Shown: positions 46,788 through 54,882 of the stretch, one piece after another | How positions within the stretch are numbered: the first letter of the stretch is position 1 | Layout: each line of letters begins with the position of its first letter | NCBI RefSeq assembly: GCF_001746915.1 | Contig: NZ_MJGC01000022.1 | Coordinates: 62,001 to 126,000, forward strand | Reading direction: 5' to 3' | DNA: 64,000 bases | DNA from: Desertifilum tharense IPPAS B-1220 | Lineage (GTDB): Bacteria > Cyanobacteriota > Cyanobacteriia > Cyanobacteriales > Desertifilaceae | The notes under the pieces: model-generated | What the model saw: only the letters and a program-made list of their open reading frames with translations | The model's database searches: none | Told to the model about the DNA's origin: nothing | Position numbers and translations under genes: made by a program

Positions 46788-48731
46788 TTAATTAGCCTGC
46801 ACCGTTCTCACTGTCAGCACCTGGGGTGGCGTTGAGTCTGGCGGGTAGAGAAAGTTAAGCTGAACGGTTCGCCGTTCTTGGGGAAATAGGCGTAACTTTA
46901 CCAGGGGTTCTCCCGGTTGGCCGCGCCGTTGGACGATGTGGACGTAACGGGTTTGGGCTTCGCGCTTATCGCTTTGGTAGCGTAATTTGACCGTTCCTCG
47001 AAAATGGACTTGATCGACGCGCGGGTTGTGGAATAGCAAGCGATCCGTTCCCCCTTCGTCTTTCAGGGGACTTGATAGGGAAAGGGTGACATCCTGAATG
47101 CGATCGCTATTATTGATCAGCGGGAGGGTGAGGTCGTATTCCACGCTGTAATTGCTATGGGCGTAGTAAGCTGTATCGGGATAGCGGCGCAGCATGGGGG
47201 CGCTTTGAATTTGGTTAGTCCCCAAGGTGACTAAGTGCAGCGTGCTTAAGACGTAGGAAATAGCATTGCCCGTTGCTGGAATGCTGAGATAGTCTACCGC
47301 CTCGCTATCTTTGATTTCTGCTTGCCAGCGCGAACCCTGGGAGACACCGGCCACCCGGCTAAAAATGGTGGGTTCCTGGGGCGGATCGAGGGGCGTGGGG
47401 GCGCGATCGCGAGGGGTTGCTAAAGGCTGTAGATTTAAAGCATTCTCCCATTCGCTGAGGTTTGGCGCTCGATAGCGACTGCCTTCGCGGGGGGCTTTCA
47501 GGGCAATATTAGCCAGATACACCGGCCCGCTACTTTGCAAGCGGATCGCGGTCGAACGCCCATTAGAAGACGGGGTGCGCTGAATGGGAATGGGTTTATT
47601 CATCAGCATTTGGCTTTGCTGCGGGTCAATGGTAATGCTTTCTGGGAAGGTCTCTTGACGCACGCCCCGTAAAATATCGCTGGTGACGCGACTCCCCGGC
47701 CCGGAATACACCCGACCATCGGTATTATCTGCCACGTCGGGTAAGTCAATAAACGGCGCATCCGGCGTTCCTAAGTAGCTGGCGGCTTGCAAGACTTCGA
47801 CGGTGATGGGTTGACTAGTGGGGTTATGAATTAAGATGCCCTGATACAGCGGATGGGCCTGGGTGGGAGTTTCAGCCCTGGTGATATGGTGGGTAAACAC
47901 ATCAAAGCGCCCGTTAAACCGATAGTTGAGGTGGGCTTGGGCGTGTTGTTTGCCCGTCGGGGGAAAGGTGGATAAAAGAATACCCTCATTGAGAACTAGT
48001 TCGGGGCTGTTGCTATTAAAGATGGGTACCGCATCTAAGCTACCGGGAAGGGGTAAGACGGTTTGGGGACGAATTTCTACCCCAGCAATGTATTGAGGGG
48101 GAACGCCTGGGATATTCAGGGCGCGACACAGATAGACGGCGGCTTCTCCGCGCGTGGTAATTTGGTTGGGGTTCAGTTGTTGCGGATCGGGATAAGCGGC
48201 GATCGCGCCCTGTTGGGCAGCGGCTGCGATCGCGCTTTGGGCATAATTGGGCGTCCCGTTGGCATCTCGGAAATAGCGCTGCAATACTCGCAAGGGATAA
48301 TTGGGTCGAGCATAACCCATCGCCCCGGCCAGTACCCCCAGGGTTTGGGCTTTGGGAATGGCTTGTTGCGGTTGAAAGACGCCGCCCGGATAGCCTGCAA
48401 AGAAGTCTCGCATGGTGGCGTCTGTAATGGCACGATAGGCCCAATGGCTGGGGGGAACATCGCTAAAACGGGTTTGCGGGCGCTTGATGGGGGCGCTGGG
48501 AAAGGCATTTAACATCAAAACTGCAAATTCTGCCCGCGTGACGCTGCCATTCGGACGAAACCGCCCGTCGGGATAGCCGCTAACTAGCTGACGCTTGGCG
48601 AGTTCTGCAATGCATTGCTGACCCCAGTAATTTTGGGTATCGGAAAAAGCAAGGGCGGTTGCGGGGAAAATTTGCCAGCCCGTTGCTGCGAAGAATAAAG
48701 CCAGACTTAAGCGTTTGCCAAACCCAATCAT
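46788..48731 (-). CDS. SLH-domain protein with DUF3370 region, exported
   Basis: 647 residues. The signal peptide is FGKRLSLALFFAATGWQIF...ALA. Three S-layer homology domains follow (about 30-85, 90-145, 150-205; recognisable by FSDTQNYWGQQCIAELAKR, FSDVPPSHWAYRAI, and TTRGEAAVYLCRAL). The remainder (about 215-647) matches the cyanobacterial DUF3370 type, rich in beta strands. SLH domains anchor proteins to the pyruvylated cell wall polymer or the periplasmic peptidoglycan. The role of the DUF3370 part is unknown. Downstream of it the ald gene is 87 bp away on the same strand. Confidence 0.88.
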   Translation of the reverse strand: MIGFGKRLSLALFFAATGWQIFPATALAFSDTQNYWGQQCIAELAKRQLVSGYPDGRFRPNGSVTRAEFAVLMLNAFPSAPIKRPQTRFSDVPPSHWAYRAITDATMRDFFAGYPGGVFQPQQAIPKAQTLGVLAGAMGYARPNYPLRVLQRYFRDANGTPNYAQSAIAAAAQQGAIAAYPDPQQLNPNQITTRGEAAVYLCRALNIPGVPPQYIAGVEIRPQTVLPLPGSLDAVPIFNSNSPELVLNEGILLSTFPPTGKQHAQAHLNYRFNGRFDVFTHHITRAETPTQAHPLYQGILIHNPTSQPITVEVLQAASYLGTPDAPFIDLPDVADNTDGRVYSGPGSRVTSDILRGVRQETFPESITIDPQQSQMLMNKPIPIQRTPSSNGRSTAIRLQSSGPVYLANIALKAPREGSRYRAPNLSEWENALNLQPLATPRDRAPTPLDPPQEPTIFSRVAGVSQGSRWQAEIKDSEAVDYLSIPATGNAISYVLSTLHLVTLGTNQIQSAPMLRRYPDTAYYAHSNYSVEYDLTLPLINNSDRIQDVTLSLSSPLKDEGGTDRLLFHNPRVDQVHFRGTVKLRYQSDKREAQTRYVHIVQRRGQPGEPLVKLRLFPQERRTVQLNFLYPPDSTPPQVLTVRTVQAN

Positions 48732-48790
48732 GGTTGCAGGGGGGTTCTCCTAGGATGAGTGTAAAGTTTAGAAGGTTAGTGACAATCAAG

Positions 48791-48912
48791 ATAGTCGCGC
48801 CGGTTGAGTTGATGTCCGAAACCTAACACAACCCTGGCTGCTGTTGGGTTACGAATGGCGCTAACCCAACCGACGCAACTCATAGGACTTTCAGCAGTGA
48901 GTGTCAGTCAAT
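48791..48912. repeat. Second GATAGTCGCG-type interspersed repeat
   Basis: It starts GATAGTCGCG, contains GTTGGGTT (48843-48850)/AACCCAAC (48863-48870) and ends GGACTTTCAGCAGTGAGTG with GTCAGTCAATTA, the same end words as at 29263-29338. It lies directly downstream of the PotD-like gene. Confidence 0.6.
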
Positions 48913-48916
48913 TAGC

Positions 48917-50020
48917 TTAACGACCAATGCCCGCCCGGACTTCTGCCCAAGCTTGTTCGTATAGGGCGGTTGCTTCTCCTACGTCCTTGATATATTGCAG
49001 CTTAGAAAAGACTTCCGGAGGGGGATAAATACCTGGATTTTCTAAGTCTTGGGGGCTAATTAAGCCGCGCGCGATCGCACTCTTGTTTGGCGTTCCATAG
49101 TGAATAAAGTTAGAAATTTGAGCGCCCACTTCAGGTTCTAGAACAAAGTTAATAAATTTATGGGCTAAGGTTGGGTGGTGACAATGCTTCGGAATTGCAA
49201 TATTATCCATCCAAATAATCGTCCCTTCTTTAGGAATCACATAACGCAAATCGGGATTATGCTTCATCACCTGGAAGACATCGCCGCTCCATTCAAAGGT
49301 TAGATCGACATCGCCCCGATCGAGCAATAGTTCTCCAGTGTCGGGCGGAAAAGCCGCGATCGCAGCCTTGTGTTGAATAATCCAATCTCTGGCTTGGTTA
49401 ATTTCATCTACTTTGGTCGTATTGGGGTCAAAACCTAAGTAAATGAGGATGACTCCTAGGGTATAGCGCGTTGCATCAAGCCAAGCTGTTCTCCCTTCAT
49501 ATTGCGGATCGAACATTGCCGACCAACTGTCAATTTCAGTTTGGGTGGCTCGCTGATTATAACCGATGCCTAGAGTTCCCCATTGATACGGAAAACTATA
49601 TTGATTGCCTGGATCGTAGGGAGGGTTGATAAACTGAGGTTCGAGATGGACGGCATTGGGAATGGCTTGGCGATCGAGCTTCCTCAACATTCCCTCCGCA
49701 ATCATGATTTCAATCATGTAATCGCTGGGAAAGATAATATCATAATGAGCAGAATGATGCTTGAGCTGTTCGTAAAGTTCCTCATTAGATTCATAGGTGT
49801 CGTAGGAAATTTTAATTTTGTTTTGTTTTTCAAACTCAATAATGATATCTGGGTCGATATACGTTGACCAATTATAAATTCTCAGTTCATTTTTGAATAA
49901 CGAGCTTCCGAGTTTAAGACCGCTATGAACTCCCACAACAAGAATTAAAACCGCCATAAACAAACCCAAGTAAAATCGAATGTCCTTGGGGTATTTCTGC
50001 CAAAACAGCATTGCAATCAT
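48917..50020 (-). CDS. Spermidine/putrescine-type substrate-binding protein (PotD/PotF-like)
   Basis: 367 residues. A membrane-spanning N-terminus (FYLGLFMAVLILVVGVHSG) anchors a periplasmic binding fold that begins LRIYNWSTYIDPDIIIEFEKQ, the standard PotD/F opening. FPSDYMIEIMIAEGMLRKLD, PYQWGTLGIGYN, and DNIAIPKHCHHP are typical. Family knowledge: binds polyamines for an ABC importer. No permease or ATPase gene is adjacent, so it is an orphan or pairs with distant genes. Specificity is not fixed. Confidence 0.9.
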   Translation of the reverse strand: MIAMLFWQKYPKDIRFYLGLFMAVLILVVGVHSGLKLGSSLFKNELRIYNWSTYIDPDIIIEFEKQNKIKISYDTYESNEELYEQLKHHSAHYDIIFPSDYMIEIMIAEGMLRKLDRQAIPNAVHLEPQFINPPYDPGNQYSFPYQWGTLGIGYNQRATQTEIDSWSAMFDPQYEGRTAWLDATRYTLGVILIYLGFDPNTTKVDEINQARDWIIQHKAAIAAFPPDTGELLLDRGDVDLTFEWSGDVFQVMKHNPDLRYVIPKEGTIIWMDNIAIPKHCHHPTLAHKFINFVLEPEVGAQISNFIHYGTPNKSAIARGLISPQDLENPGIYPPPEVFSKLQYIKDVGEATALYEQAWAEVRAGIGR

Positions 50021-50179
50021 TGTCTGATAGTGCTTGAGAGTTATCCAGTAGGCGGCTTGTCAAAAAGCTTGGACAAGAGAGGATGCGCTGGCGTACAAAT
50101 TGCGATCGCTCGTCCAACGCACCCTCACATCTCAAAAAAATAGTAGGCTATGCCTAAGCGCACAACCTCTCTTTTTTAA

Positions 50180-51280
50180 CTACGCTAAACCTTCTACAAC
50201 CGGATGGAAAAAGAACGCTAGCGCCAAAACCACATAAGCCGCTAACAGTAGCGACCCTTCCAACCAGTCAGACCGACCATCCGAACTTACAGAGTTCGCA
50301 ATCAAAACTGCAACAGTTACGGCAACCAGTTCAAACGGATTAAAATCTAAATCCATCGGTTGGTTAAAGACTAAGCCTGCTAAAACCAACACAGGAGCCA
50401 CAAACAAGGCAATTTGCAAACTCGAACCGACAGCGACGGAAACCGATAAATCCATCTTATTCTTCATCGCTACCGTTACCGCCGTGGCGTGTTCGGCAGC
50501 GTTACCGATAATAGGAACGAGGATCACCCCGGTAAATAAGGCACTTAACCCTAAATAGGTGGTTGCTTCTTCTAAGGAGTCTACAAGCAATTCCGACTCT
50601 AGCGCCACCGCTAGGGTACAAGCAAGTAAAACCCCAGACCATAGCAAAATATTGGGTTTTTCGCCCGGTTCTTCTCCTTCTTCCTCATTTTCAGCCAGAC
50701 CGACATCATAGAGGTACGAGTGGGTTTTCATCGAGAATAGCAACGTTAACCCATAGACCAAAATCAGGACGATGGCGACTGCGCCGGAGAGTTTTTGCAT
50801 AATTGGCTCGTCAATGCCATTGGAGGTGACATCAACCGCAGTAGGAACCAAAATCGCAATCACGGCGAGGTTCATAGCGGACGCGTTCAGCCGCGCCACA
50901 ATTGGGGTAAAGCTTTGCTCTTTATAGCGGATACCGCCTAGCAGCATCGCAAACCCCATCACCAGTAACAGGTTACTGATGATAGAGCCGGTGATACTGG
51001 CTTTGACGACATCAATCAGACCCGCTTTGAGGGCAACAATCCCGATAATTAATTCAGTGGCGTTGCCAAAGGTGGCGTTCATCAGTCCCCCTAAGTTGGG
51101 GCCGACAACCACGGCAATTTCTTCGGTAGCGGTTCCCATCCAGGCGGCGAGGGGAACGATGGCTAGCGCAGAGGTGATAAAGATGGTGGTCGATCCCCAT
51201 CCGAGGAAGTGTGCCGCGATGGAAATGGGGATAAAGATCAGAAGGCTGGAAATAATCGTGTTGGTGTCGAGTTTCAACAT
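50180..51280 (-). CDS. cax: Calcium/proton exchanger (CAX family)
   Basis: 366 residues with about 11 membrane helices and the two CAX repeats: c-1 is GNLGGLMNATFGNATELIIG (residues near 65) and c-2 is IGNAAEHATAVTVAMKNKMD (near 255). The two halves are separated by the acidic loop ENEEEGEEPGE, as usual. It exports Ca2+ in exchange for protons at the plasma membrane. It is monocistronic. The start at 51280 gives MLKLDTNTIISSLL, in front of the first helix. Confidence 0.96.
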   Translation of the reverse strand: MLKLDTNTIISSLLIFIPISIAAHFLGWGSTTIFITSALAIVPLAAWMGTATEEIAVVVGPNLGGLMNATFGNATELIIGIVALKAGLIDVVKASITGSIISNLLLVMGFAMLLGGIRYKEQSFTPIVARLNASAMNLAVIAILVPTAVDVTSNGIDEPIMQKLSGAVAIVLILVYGLTLLFSMKTHSYLYDVGLAENEEEGEEPGEKPNILLWSGVLLACTLAVALESELLVDSLEEATTYLGLSALFTGVILVPIIGNAAEHATAVTVAMKNKMDLSVSVAVGSSLQIALFVAPVLVLAGLVFNQPMDLDFNPFELVAVTVAVLIANSVSSDGRSDWLEGSLLLAAYVVLALAFFFHPVVEGLA

Positions 51281-51571
51281 TTCTAGGTGCTTTCACCCAC
51301 CACAAGTGGTCAATCACCCATGCTACTCGAAACTTCACAACGCGAGGGAGAAGGTTGTGAGGCTCTACCCCCGATTCTTGATTAATTAAACTTATGATTG
51401 GGAAATTCCAAGAAAAAACTGCCGATACTCGCCATCAGCAGTTAAATCAGAAGGATTATACAGTTGTCTGGAAGAAAAGTTTGAGTTTAGCGGGTTGATG
51501 TTTGGGCGTTAGATTGGCTACCCATCAGTGGATTCACCTCCTAGAAGCGATTTCTCGAATGGGAGCTAGCA
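51281..51571. other. Spacer with no supported gene
   Basis: A 34-codon frame from ATG 51394 is present on plus but has no ribosome-binding site or recognisable composition, so it is not called. No strong hairpin is seen. Confidence 0.35.
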
Positions 51572-52054
51572 TCAAGAATCTAATGGTTCAAAGGGTTTGG
51601 CGTCGGATAAATTATAAATTTCAATCGCGCCTTCACGCCGAATCATGCGTTTGCCTAAATGCGGGAACTCAGCAATTTCGATATCTAAATTTTCTCCTCC
51701 TGTGAGATACCGCAGGTCTTCATCTCCTGTATTTCTAAGATGATGCGCGACTGAAGGCGTAGGAAATCCCATAAAATCTCCGGCACTGACTGCAAATTCT
51801 GCCCCATCAATTTCTGCTACACCATGACCCGATAGGATATAAATCCATTCTTCTTCTCGATAGTGGGAATGATAGATGAAGGATTCTTTACCAGGGGGAA
51901 CTGCGATCAAGTTAACCCCTGTGCGCTGTAATCCTACTGCTTTGCCTAACTGAGTTCCCATGAGTTCGGAATTGGGATTCCACGGATGAGAGAAGCGGTG
52001 CAAATTGGACATAATTTGCTGGGTTCGCAGAAGTAGAGGGTGTTGGTCTGTCAT
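51572..52054 (-). CDS. Cupin-domain protein
   Basis: 160 residues; single cupin fold with motif 1 HYREEEWIYILSGHGVAEIDG (approximately G/HxHxxxE...G) and motif 2 GFPTPSVAHHLRNTGDEDLRY (Px-x-AHH). The pattern H-x-R-E-E-E plus H-H is consistent with a metal centre. Family knowledge: such proteins include dioxygenase-like and sugar-isomerase-like enzymes or sensors. It is the third gene of a likely three-gene operon; its start overlaps the preceding stop (ATGA, 52051-52054). Substrate unknown. Confidence 0.88.
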   Translation of the reverse strand: MTDQHPLLLRTQQIMSNLHRFSHPWNPNSELMGTQLGKAVGLQRTGVNLIAVPPGKESFIYHSHYREEEWIYILSGHGVAEIDGAEFAVSAGDFMGFPTPSVAHHLRNTGDEDLRYLTGGENLDIEIAEFPHLGKRMIRREGAIEIYNLSDAKPFEPLDS

Positions 52055-52239
52055 GGGGTCATCTTCTGATTTCGGCTTGCTAGATGTGCTTTTATTCTAG
52101 CCTCTGCCTTTTGTGGGCTGGCGAGATAGTAACCGTAAAAGCAGCTAAATTGCACGAAACGGATGAGCCATTGCTGAAGTTTAGAAAACAAAATAGGGGT
52201 TTTGTTTTCGGTGTAGTTGAGGTTAAAAGATTGTTTCAT
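52051..52239 (-). CDS. Small hypothetical protein in the cupin operon
   Basis: 62 residues. The centre (QQWLIRFVQFSCFYGYYLAS) is hydrophobic and aromatic and could lie on a membrane; the tail (KAEARIKAHLASRN) is basic. It starts 9 bp after the upstream gene's stop and its stop overlaps the cupin start. That tight packing supports it as a real gene, although no family is recognised. Confidence 0.6.
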   Translation of the reverse strand: MKQSFNLNYTENKTPILFSKLQQWLIRFVQFSCFYGYYLASPQKAEARIKAHLASRNQKMTP

Positions 52240-52248
52240 GATTTGGGT

Positions 52249-52515
52249 TTACTGAGAATAACGATTTTCAATCCAGATGCGAACTTCTGATTCTGAGGTG
52301 AAGCAGAAGGTGCGATCGCGATGCGGATCGTAGACGTACCAAACGGGGGTGCGATCGCGCTGAATTTCCTGCCATATGTAGGGTTCTGTGGCTGGCGCTA
52401 AGTAACGGGCAAGTGTTAACCGAACTTGGCGAAACACTGCGGCGATCGCAGATTGAAGCGGAGGCGATTTCAGGCTAATTTCTATAATATTTAGCGGTGC
52501 ATTAACAGCTTTCAT
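52249..52515 (-). CDS. Hypothetical protein heading the cupin operon
   Basis: 88 residues: helical N-terminal part (PLQSAIAAVFRQVRLTLARYL), then beta-rich EIQRDRTPVWYVYDPHRDRT, then ESEVRIWIENRY at the end. This W-Y-V-Y-D pattern followed by an E-x-E-x-R-x-W helix is recurrent in small cyanobacterial proteins. I do not know a function. It is the promoter-proximal gene of the three-gene unit. Confidence 0.7.
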   Translation of the reverse strand: MKAVNAPLNIIEISLKSPPLQSAIAAVFRQVRLTLARYLAPATEPYIWQEIQRDRTPVWYVYDPHRDRTFCFTSESEVRIWIENRYSQ

Positions 52516-52931
52516 CTAAGCTGACCTCCCTGGAAAATCTCAGTGCTTCACTCTACTTTGAAGGAAGTCCGAAATCTTGATAAGGTACAGATTTACCCAG
52601 TTTAAGTAGTACAGTTTTTTAAAGTAAAACTGGTTTAGAAAAACTCGTTAAAATTGTACTATCCCTAAGAACTGAGCGCAGGGATACTGACGGCTCTGGA
52701 AATTCGGGTCTAGAAGACGTTTCCAAAGTTAGCAGAGTACACTGAAAATCAGACCGAATGCTAAGGGGTGCCTCTAATTCGCTCATTTTAAGTATTTAAA
52801 CGGGTACTAAAAATGAGAAAAAACTTGGCAACAGGTCAAAGCTGAAATTCTGGCAATGGTCATCGGGAATCACGATCTGTAGCGAGCTTTGCCTGCTGGC
52901 TGCAATCTTTAAGAGTTGGAGGTGATGTGGT
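52516..52931 (+). promoter_or_regulatory. Leader region of the FecR-cyclase operon
   Basis: A 416-bp divergent spacer. It contains hairpins CAGTTTT/AAAACTG (52613-52632) and TATCCCT/AGGGATA (52660-52686) and a near-perfect anti-SD complement GGAGGTGAT (52918-52926) 5 nt before the ATG of the first FecR gene. That fixes the start. No gene is seen in the spacer. Confidence 0.5.
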
Positions 52932-53687
52932 ATGTTAGCAAAATTCAAGGGCTTCGTGTTGGGCTATCGATCGCGTTGGCGCTCTTTGCTATTTCTGGGA
53001 ATTGCGATCGCCTCTTTCAGTACCTTCACGCTGCTGTCTGCGGTCTTCAATGCCCATCGTAACGTTGCTCAACCCCCCTTAGTGACGCAAGCTACCATTG
53101 TGGATATTGTCGGTCAACAAGTGCTAGTTCGCGATCGCCCCGCCCGTCCTCAAGACCGCGCCAGACAGGGAGATCCCGTCCGCACCACCCGCGCGAGAAC
53201 TCAACTTAACTTTAATACAGGAGCCATCGGTCGCCTAGGACAAAACACCGTCCTTACCATTGGACAGCAGTGTTTTCAAATTCAACAGGGCGAAATTTTA
53301 GTCAAAGGAGCCGCTAACGGTTGTAGCAACACCGTTCGCGCTGGCGTGCGGGGGACAAGCTACTGGATGGAAGTGAGTGCAAGCGGACAAACAGAAGTGG
53401 GAGTTCTAGAAGGAGAAGTGGAACTCGCGCCCCTGCGAAAAACTGCCCAAGAATCGGTTAGCCTTATTCAAGGTCAAGGCATCATTATCGACACTCAAGG
53501 TCGTTTTGGTTCCGTGACGCAGTGGCCGATCGAACGTTTTGAAAAGATTTTAAATGGGCCGCTTTTTCAAGGATTTCAAACAGAGTTTCCCGGTTTATTA
53601 GACGTTCAAGAAGCGCTAGAACAAGTCTTTCCGGGGGCAGGATTTTCCGGGGATGCCTCGTATCAAAAAGAGCCATCGCACTCCTAA
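52932..53687 (+). CDS. FecR-domain periplasmic protein (first of tandem pair)
   Basis: 251 residues. A membrane anchor or signal (LLFLGIAIASFSTFTLLSAVF, about residues 19-40) is followed by a FecR domain: VDIVGQQVLVRDRPARPQDR, ARTQLNFNTGAIGRLGQNT, and NTVRAGVRGTSYWMEV. Two cysteines (CFQIQQG and NGCSNT) may form a disulfide. Family knowledge: such cyanobacterial FecR proteins are not anti-sigma factors with an ECF partner; here there is no sigma factor nearby. It is highly similar to the next gene's N-terminal half, indicating tandem duplication. Confidence 0.9.
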   Translation: MLAKFKGFVLGYRSRWRSLLFLGIAIASFSTFTLLSAVFNAHRNVAQPPLVTQATIVDIVGQQVLVRDRPARPQDRARQGDPVRTTRARTQLNFNTGAIGRLGQNTVLTIGQQCFQIQQGEILVKGAANGCSNTVRAGVRGTSYWMEVSASGQTEVGVLEGEVELAPLRKTAQESVSLIQGQGIIIDTQGRFGSVTQWPIERFEKILNGPLFQGFQTEFPGLLDVQEALEQVFPGAGFSGDASYQKEPSHS

Positions 53688-53759
53688 CGACACAAAAAAA
53701 TCGGATTCCCAGTCTCAAAGATGTAAATCTAATCGTGATGCGATCGGAGGCTTGTGGTT

Positions 53760-54875
53760 ATGTTGGATCGATGGAGGTTTTCGCACGTTCAAAAACGTTT
53801 TTTACGTTTCGGACAACGCTTAATCATTGCCTGGGGTTTTGTAATGTTACTGGGTTTACCGCTGCTAGCCCAATCAACTAGCGTCACCCAAGCCACCATT
53901 ACCCAAATTGTGGGCAATCAAGTGTTTATCCGCGCCCAACCTGCCAGAATTCGCGATATTGCCCGCACGGGCGAACAAGTCCGCACGACCCAGGCTCGCA
54001 CCCAGCTTACATTTAATACAGGGGCGCTCGGTCGTTTAGGCCCCAACTCCGCCTTAACCGTCGGTCAGCAGTGCTTTCAAATTCAGCAGGGCGAAATTTT
54101 AGTCAGCGGTGCAGCCAACGGCTGTAGCAGTACCGTACGCGCTGGCGTCCGGGGAACGACTTACTACATGGATATTAACGAACAAGGCGATACCCACGTT
54201 CGCGTGTTAGAAGGTGAAGTTGAAGTCTCTCCAATGACTCAACGCCGCACCCAACCCGTTAGGCTGGCTCAAGGTCAAGGGATTATTGTGCAGCGCGATG
54301 GCCGCTTTAGTCCGGTGCGCCAGATGCCCCAAACCAGCTACGACGAGATTCTCACAGGGCCGCTAGTAGAGGGGTTTGATGCAGATTTACCCAACCTAGC
54401 ACGCCTCAGACAAGCCTATGAAACGCTCTTTCCGGGTGCAGTCTTCCCCCTAGCGCCGCGAGAAAATCGCCAGGGATGGGATACGCGCTTGCAGATGGCG
54501 AGAATGGCAGATTTTGGACAAGAGGCGACTGGTATTCGCTTGCAATTGGAGGTTTTTGATAAACCCCTGACGCGTTATGCCAATGCGGTGTATCAACTGT
54601 ATGCTCGCCAGGATCGGCAATGGGTGCAAGTTTACAGCAACCGGGGGGCAAGGTTGATTCCCAATGCATCGGGCGGGGTGACGCTTCCCCCTGAAGATGT
54701 GGCTTTTAGCCAGATGTGGTTAGGTCGTTTGGGTAGAGAGGTTCGCCTATCGGATTTAGAGCTACAGGGGGTGGTTCTCCTGCGCTACGATTTGCCTAAT
54801 GGCGATCGCGATTTAAAGTTGGAATTAGCAACGACCCAGTTTTATTCTGAACTTCCCTTAGCAACGCAATTCTAA
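53760..54875 (+). CDS. FecR-domain periplasmic protein (second of tandem pair, longer)
   Basis: 372 residues from ATG 53760, chosen because GGAGG at 53746-53750 is 9 nt upstream (the GTG at 53754 would be too close). A signal peptide (IIAWGFVMLLGLPLLAQS) precedes a FecR domain nearly identical in layout to the previous gene, including TVGQQCFQIQQGEILVSGAA. A C-terminal extension of about 150 residues is beta-rich (LQGVVLLRYDLPNGDRDLKL) and may bind a ligand. It is 7 bp upstream of the cyclase, so the three genes are one operon. Confidence 0.9.
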   Translation: MLDRWRFSHVQKRFLRFGQRLIIAWGFVMLLGLPLLAQSTSVTQATITQIVGNQVFIRAQPARIRDIARTGEQVRTTQARTQLTFNTGALGRLGPNSALTVGQQCFQIQQGEILVSGAANGCSSTVRAGVRGTTYYMDINEQGDTHVRVLEGEVEVSPMTQRRTQPVRLAQGQGIIVQRDGRFSPVRQMPQTSYDEILTGPLVEGFDADLPNLARLRQAYETLFPGAVFPLAPRENRQGWDTRLQMARMADFGQEATGIRLQLEVFDKPLTRYANAVYQLYARQDRQWVQVYSNRGARLIPNASGGVTLPPEDVAFSQMWLGRLGREVRLSDLELQGVVLLRYDLPNGDRDLKLELATTQFYSELPLATQF

Positions 54876-54882
54876 AGCGATC

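Noticed and set aside
52932..54875. FecR proteins as anti-sigma regulators of iron uptake
   Set aside because: No ECF sigma factor is adjacent and the TonB receptor is 8 kb away on the other strand; the tight link is to the CHASE2 cyclase.
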